A DNA stretch of 17,322 bases from a bacterium. Lineage in GTDB: Bacteria > JALSQH01. Both the position numbers and the translations under genes were made by a program. The stretch's first letter is position 1; every line of letters begins with the position of its first letter. The stretch lies in NCBI GenBank assembly GCA_026985515.1, contig JALSQH010000058.1:1-17322 (forward strand), in the 5' to 3' direction. The notes below the pieces were generated by a model. That model was not told the DNA's origin, did not search any database, and worked only from the letters and a program-made list of their open reading frames with translations. This document shows, piece by piece, positions 13,701 to 17,322 of this stretch.

Positions 13701-16029
13701 TTCTATTTTTCCCTTTCTCTCTTTTGAAGAATCCTCCAATGCGGCTTATAAATTTTTTCACAGAAAAAGTTGGCGTTTCATCTTCTCCATAGTATGTATA
13801 GTAGTAGCCGTACCTTTTTTCTTTTGGTGAAACATTGTTAAATATTGCACCCTTCAGTTTGCCTCCAACGTTACCAATCAATTCAACAGCTCTTTTTACA
13901 TTCTCCCTTCTGCTTGATCCCTCGACGACTACCAGGAATACTGCGTCAACAATGGTGGAAAGGATCAGAGTATCTGTCACAGCTGTGACGGGGGGTGAAT
14001 CTATGAGAATGAAGTTGAACTGTTCCTTCAGGTCTGAGAGGAATTTTCTGAAGGGCTCTGAAGAGAGAATTTCAGAGGGATTCGGTGGAATAGTTCCGGA
14101 AGGTATGAGATACAGGTTTTTGAAACCTGTCTCTCGAATAATCTGGCTTATGGAGAGTTTTCCGTGGGAGGTAATGTAATCTGTCACTCCCGGAATCTGC
14201 TCCTTTCCAAAAATCTTGTGCTGTCTGGGTTTGTGGAGGTCAAGGTCCAGAATAAGCGTCCTGTGACCAAGTTCTGAGAGTGTGATGGCAAGATTGGCTG
14301 TGGTTATTGATTTTCCTTCCTGGGGAAGCGCACTTGTCATTAAAAGAGCTTTGGTCTGACCGGTGGGGTCGATAAACTGAATGTTTGTCCTGAGCATTCT
14401 GTATGCTTCAGATACATGGGACCTGGGATTGTAGTGAACAATTAAATATGGATCAAAATTTTCCTTCTCTCCATTTTGAGGTGGGTAGATTTTTGGAATT
14501 ATGCCGAAAATAGGAAGATTGGCGATGTGTTTCAGCTCATCGATGCTCTTTATTGTGTCGTTGATATAGTCATAGGTCACGACGAGGAAGATTGCTGAGA
14601 GTAATCCAAAAATGAATGTGAGGAGGAGAATCAGTTTTTTCCTCGGTGCCACCGGTGTTGTGGGAGGTATTGCCGGATCTATTACTCTAATTTTGCTCAC
14701 TGTCATTGCCTTTGTGATTCGGGCTTCTTCTTTTTTCTTGAGAAGAAATTTGTAAATATCCTCTGTTACTGTCAATTTCCTTTTAAGCCTTAAAATTTCT
14801 CTCTCTGACTCTGGAAATTTTTTCATCTTATCCAGCAGTATCTTTATTGTGGCTGAGAGTTGTTCCTGCTGAATCTTCAATTCACTTGCCCGGGACCTGA
14901 GATAGTTGAACAGTTCCCTCTTTTCCTGATTCAACTGATTCTTTAGTGTCAGAACATTGGGCGAATCCTCTGTGTACTCGGTGAGAAGCGATGCAATCTG
15001 ACTTTTCAATTCAGTAATCCGGGAAATAATCCCCTGAAGCACCTCATCCTGCTCCATCGAAGGATAGAGCAGTGGTGCTCTGTTCTTTTTAAGACTTTCC
15101 AGTACCGATCGGTATGTATTTTCCATGAATTTGAGTTGATAGAGTCGCGATTCAAGACTGGACAGCTGGTCAACATAGTTCTGCACTTCCTCGTCAATAG
15201 CAAATATTTTCTTCTTCTTTTTCAAGTCGTCGTAGGTTTTTTCCAGTTGATTGAGCTGTGAGATTATAAACTTGAGTTGCCCGTCAATGAATTTTAACGA
15301 CTTTGTTGCTTCCTCTGTTCTTGCCTCAATGTTCCATTCAATATATTTTTCCGCTATTTTGTTTGCAATTCTCGCAGCCATGCAGGGATCTGGATCCTCA
15401 ACCGAAACTTTTATGATTCTTGTTTTCTCCTCAACATAGTTGGCAGATGTATTTTCCATCAGTTTCTTAACTGCCTTTCTGAAGGGAAGGATAAGTATTT
15501 TACCAGAGGTTTTTTCACTGAATTTCAGAGCACGGATATACACTCCCCATTTACCATAGGTTACCGGGGTGTTGAATGTCCCTCTCAGAGTAAAACCGTT
15601 GTCTCCCTTTATCTCAAAATCTCCCTCTCTGTCAAGTACCTCTATTCTGTATTCACCACCAGGTGGGAGTTTTACCCATTCTACCACTATATCAGCGCCG
15701 GGCAGAAAGACTCTGGTAAAAAGCTTCAGATCCCTCACCACCTTTTCTGCAATTGTCCGGCTCTTGATTATGTAAAGCTCTGTTTTCCCCTTGTTCTGAG
15801 CTCCCACGGGAGAAAGACTCTCCCACCATGCCTCAGGCTGTTTTTCAATCAGCAGTGTGGTTGAGGCTGAGTAGACCGGTTCTTTCAGAATAATGTAGAC
15901 GATTCCCCCTATTACAGCGAGGGAGGTAATTACCACTATGTGAAGCATATACCGGTTTATAATCCAGAGCAGATTTTTGAGATTGAGTTCATCATCTTTT
16001 CTGTAGTAATGTTCTTCAGTCAGGCTCAT
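13693..16029 (-). CDS. wzc: Wzc-like polysaccharide co-polymerase and bacterial tyrosine kinase
   Basis: Inner-membrane protein controlling chain length and export of capsule or exopolysaccharide, with an autophosphorylating BY-kinase domain. The protein has 778 residues. It contains TM1 (about 30-48), a Wzz domain, long coiled coils (about 240-435), proline-rich DPAIPPTTPVAP (451-462), TM2 (about 466-486) and the cytoplasmic kinase. Walker A is SALPQEGKS (566-574), Walker A' ILDLDLHKP (593-601) and Walker B ILIDSPP (674-680). A C-terminal tyrosine cluster has six Tyr in eight residues (740-747). The ATG at 16029 is chosen over the TTG at 16032 because AGGTGA (16036-16041) lies 6 nt upstream of the ATG. 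It lies 6 nt after the wza stop. Membrane and kinase modules are in one chain, as in Proteobacteria. Confidence 0.93.
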   Translation of the reverse strand: MSLTEEHYYRKDDELNLKNLLWIINRYMLHIVVITSLAVIGGIVYIILKEPVYSASTTLLIEKQPEAWWESLSPVGAQNKGKTELYIIKSRTIAEKVVRDLKLFTRVFLPGADIVVEWVKLPPGGEYRIEVLDREGDFEIKGDNGFTLRGTFNTPVTYGKWGVYIRALKFSEKTSGKILILPFRKAVKKLMENTSANYVEEKTRIIKVSVEDPDPCMAARIANKIAEKYIEWNIEARTEEATKSLKFIDGQLKFIISQLNQLEKTYDDLKKKKKIFAIDEEVQNYVDQLSSLESRLYQLKFMENTYRSVLESLKKNRAPLLYPSMEQDEVLQGIISRITELKSQIASLLTEYTEDSPNVLTLKNQLNQEKRELFNYLRSRASELKIQQEQLSATIKILLDKMKKFPESEREILRLKRKLTVTEDIYKFLLKKKEEARITKAMTVSKIRVIDPAIPPTTPVAPRKKLILLLTFIFGLLSAIFLVVTYDYINDTIKSIDELKHIANLPIFGIIPKIYPPQNGEKENFDPYLIVHYNPRSHVSEAYRMLRTNIQFIDPTGQTKALLMTSALPQEGKSITTANLAITLSELGHRTLILDLDLHKPRQHKIFGKEQIPGVTDYITSHGKLSISQIIRETGFKNLYLIPSGTIPPNPSEILSSEPFRKFLSDLKEQFNFILIDSPPVTAVTDTLILSTIVDAVFLVVVEGSSRRENVKRAVELIGNVGGKLKGAIFNNVSPKEKRYGYYYTYYGEDETPTFSVKKFISRIGGFFKREKGKNRND

Positions 16030-16035
16030 CAATCT

Positions 16036-17016
16036 TCACCTTTTTCTCAGATCCTGGATCATGTAATAATCTCTCACAACCCCAAATGGCTGAACAAGGA
16101 ACATGTTGAGTGTTGGTTGAATAAGGGAAATGATCCTGTTCCACTCCCCCACAGGGCTGGATGGCACATAAACAACATCATCCGGGTAGAGAAAAACATC
16201 CTGCAGATGCTTTAAGTCTGGATAGAAGTAGCTTATAACCCTTATCTGAACTTTTCCTTTACCCCAGTGAAGAATCCCGATCTGGCTTCTCCATGCATCA
16301 TTTCTGAATCCTCCTGCCTGGGCTATTGCTTCCCAGACTGTGGGGTGGGCAGACTGAAGAGGATAGCTTCCGGGATGGTTTACGGCTCCCAGCACAATCA
16401 CTCTCATATTTGTTGTCTTTTCCACAATGAGGGTGTCGCCTCTCACAATATAGATTTTTTTCAATAGCTTGAGGTTTCGTGGATCAAGCGGATAAACCAC
16501 CCCTTTCCTTATGAGAAACCAGCGGTAAAAAGAAGCTTCTGATGTGGTGCCTCCAGCAATTCCTATGGCATCCATTATGGTTACTGGCTTGAGAAGGGGG
16601 TAATTCCCGGGCTGTGACACAGCTCCAAGAATGGAGTATCTTGCCCCTGTGATTCTGAGGGGTGAAACACTTACAACAGGTTTTTTCAGAATTTTTTTCA
16701 ATTTCAGCTGAATTTTTTTCTGCAATTCACTGAGTTTCAATCCCTGAACTTTTATGCTTCCAATTCTGGGAATTGTGATTGTTCCATCATCTTTTACCAT
16801 CTCCTGTTCCACAGAGAGTTCAGGATGTTGAAAAACAGTGATTGACAGGACATCATAGGGAGAAACTGTGTATTCATCTTTCTGTGTGAGATCAATTTCA
16901 ATGTTTCTTTCTTCTTCATTGATAGATAGATGCACTTTACCCTCATGTGCCCTGTAGCATCCGTTTGTCAGAAAAAGGGAGAAAATATAGAAGAAAAATG
17001 GTAGAATTTTTTTAAT
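16036..17016 (-). CDS. wza: Wza-like outer-membrane polysaccharide export lipoprotein, probable AUU start
   Basis: Exporter of the OPX family that forms the outer-membrane exit for capsule or exopolysaccharide. Conserved sequence includes the poly-export domain (YTVSPYDVLSITVFQHPELS, DDGTITIPRIGSIKVQG) and two SLBB-type repeats (ILGAVSQPGNYPL; VLGAVNHPGSYPL), ending in an amphipathic helix-like tail. The first conventional start is GTG at 16935 (299 residues), but the frame is open to 17046. The stretch from 17016 encodes KK, a hydrophobic FFFYIFSLFL run, then TNGC with Cys20, which is a lipoprotein signal peptide. No ATG, GTG or TTG lies in this extension. The ATT at 17014-17016 is 7 nt after AGGGGG, so I propose AUU initiation (326 residues). 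The lipobox (LTNGC) is imperfect. Confidence 0.88.
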   Translation of the reverse strand: MKKILPFFFYIFSLFLTNGCYRAHEGKVHLSINEEERNIEIDLTQKDEYTVSPYDVLSITVFQHPELSVEQEMVKDDGTITIPRIGSIKVQGLKLSELQKKIQLKLKKILKKPVVSVSPLRITGARYSILGAVSQPGNYPLLKPVTIMDAIGIAGGTTSEASFYRWFLIRKGVVYPLDPRNLKLLKKIYIVRGDTLIVEKTTNMRVIVLGAVNHPGSYPLQSAHPTVWEAIAQAGGFRNDAWRSQIGILHWGKGKVQIRVISYFYPDLKHLQDVFLYPDDVVYVPSSPVGEWNRIISLIQPTLNMFLVQPFGVVRDYYMIQDLRKR

Positions 17017-17023
17017 CTTCCCG

Positions 17024-17029
17024 CCCCCT
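17024..17029 (-). promoter_or_regulatory. Ribosome binding site supporting the AUU start of wza
   Basis: AGGGGG on the minus strand, directly after the TAA of the upstream gene (17030-17032) and 7 nt before the ATT at 17016. It lies 88 nt from the GTG at 16935, which has only GAGGG four nt ahead as an alternative site. Confidence 0.55.
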
Positions 17030-17322
17030 TTACATTGTTGAAGGAATCAGTTCACCAATTTTCTCTGCTTTGAGGATTGCTGAGACAACATCTTTTGCAA
17101 TTGAGTCAATTATATTTACTGCCTCTTTCACTTCTTCGCTGTTTTTAAATGAGGATTCCAGAGACCGCAAAATACGGTACATATCTTCTCCCTCAGAAAG
17201 CAATTCAAATGTTTCTAACTTTCTTATCTTAAACTCTTTTCCATGAAATTCATATTTGTCAAGGATTTTTTCCCCGCTGCTTTTAAAGGGCCAGTTTTCC
17301 TTTAACCTGAAGTATCTTTCAA
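17030..17322 (-). CDS. C-terminal part of an unrecognised protein (partial, N-terminus outside window)
   Basis: An open frame of 96 complete codons enters from the right edge and ends with TAA at 17030-17032, 13 nt before the proposed wza start. The composition is typical of a real soluble protein: charged, Lys/Glu-rich, with KENWPFKSSGEKILDKYEF near the edge and helical repeats such as EEVEKAVNIIDSIAKDVVSA, ending IGELIPSTM. There are no cysteines or membrane segments. I recognise no family. Its tight spacing to wza suggests the same operon, so a part in polysaccharide synthesis or regulation is possible but is inference only. Confidence 0.6.
   Translation of the reverse strand, partial: ERYFRLKENWPFKSSGEKILDKYEFHGKEFKIRKLETFELLSEGEDMYRILRSLESSFKNSEEVKEAVNIIDSIAKDVVSAILKAEKIGELIPSTM

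Noticed and set aside
13701-13739. Longer start (TTG 13739) for the PHP phosphatase
   Set aside because: The conserved family N-terminus MIDIHSH begins at the ATG at 13700, and the 13 extra residues overlap the kinase tail.

Overview
This window reads as a compact stretch of a diderm, probably thermophilic bacterium. The diderm evidence is a Wza-type outer-membrane polysaccharide exporter, a Wzc-type kinase and a lipoprotein signal peptidase. The thermophile inference rests on a complete TtuA/TtuB/TtuC-like set, which in Thermus makes the heat-stabilising 2-thio group on tRNA position 54. Arg codons that are mostly AGA/AGG and a Thermotoga-like DAHP synthase fit this. Base composition looks moderately AT-rich by eye; it was not computed. 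I cannot name the phylum.

Left third, + strand. A fragment of an unrecognised gene (1-189) is followed by a candidate weak terminator and promoter. Then comes a tightly packed operon: aroF (DAHP synthase), ileS, lspA, a 65-residue DUF4177-like protein, bioA and bioD. Neighbours overlap by 8-20 nt, apart from a 1-nt gap between aroF and ileS. bioD converges on, and overlaps by 62 nt, the last gene of the next unit.

Middle, - strand, 10154 to 6719. The transcription order is ttuC (E1-like activating enzyme), ttuB (ubiquitin-like sulfur carrier ending in Gly-Gly), ttuA (tRNA 2-thiolation enzyme with Fe-S and zinc cysteines) and a REC-GAF-HD-GYP response regulator predicted to degrade cyclic di-GMP. 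All are overlapping or closely spaced, so probably one mRNA. The promoter at 10166-10194 leaves almost no 5' leader, and a palindrome covers the -10 box and start site. Divergent from it, a good promoter at 10224-10251 drives tRNA-Gly(GCC) and tRNA-Cys(GCA). Both tRNAs carry the T54 base that the Ttu enzymes would modify.

Right part, - strand, 17322 to 10395. This is one apparent co-directional unit: the C-terminal part of an unrecognised protein, a Wza-like exporter whose signal peptide appears to begin at an unusual AUU codon, a Wzc-like polymerisation co-regulator/tyrosine kinase, a PHP-type tyrosine phosphatase of the CpsB/YwqE family, threonine synthase, and a lipoprotein alpha/beta hydrolase. 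The hydrolase reading frame ends inside the antisense strand of the tRNA-Cys gene. The export, kinase and phosphatase genes form a capsule/exopolysaccharide export and control module. thrC and the hydrolase are coupled to it by start/stop overlaps.

There is no gene-free stretch longer than 300 bases. I saw no CRISPR array, insertion sequence, phage gene or rRNA. The items most worth following up are the Ttu module (its TtuC-like protein has no spare cysteine), the AUU-initiated Wza, and the hydrolase/tRNA antisense overlap.
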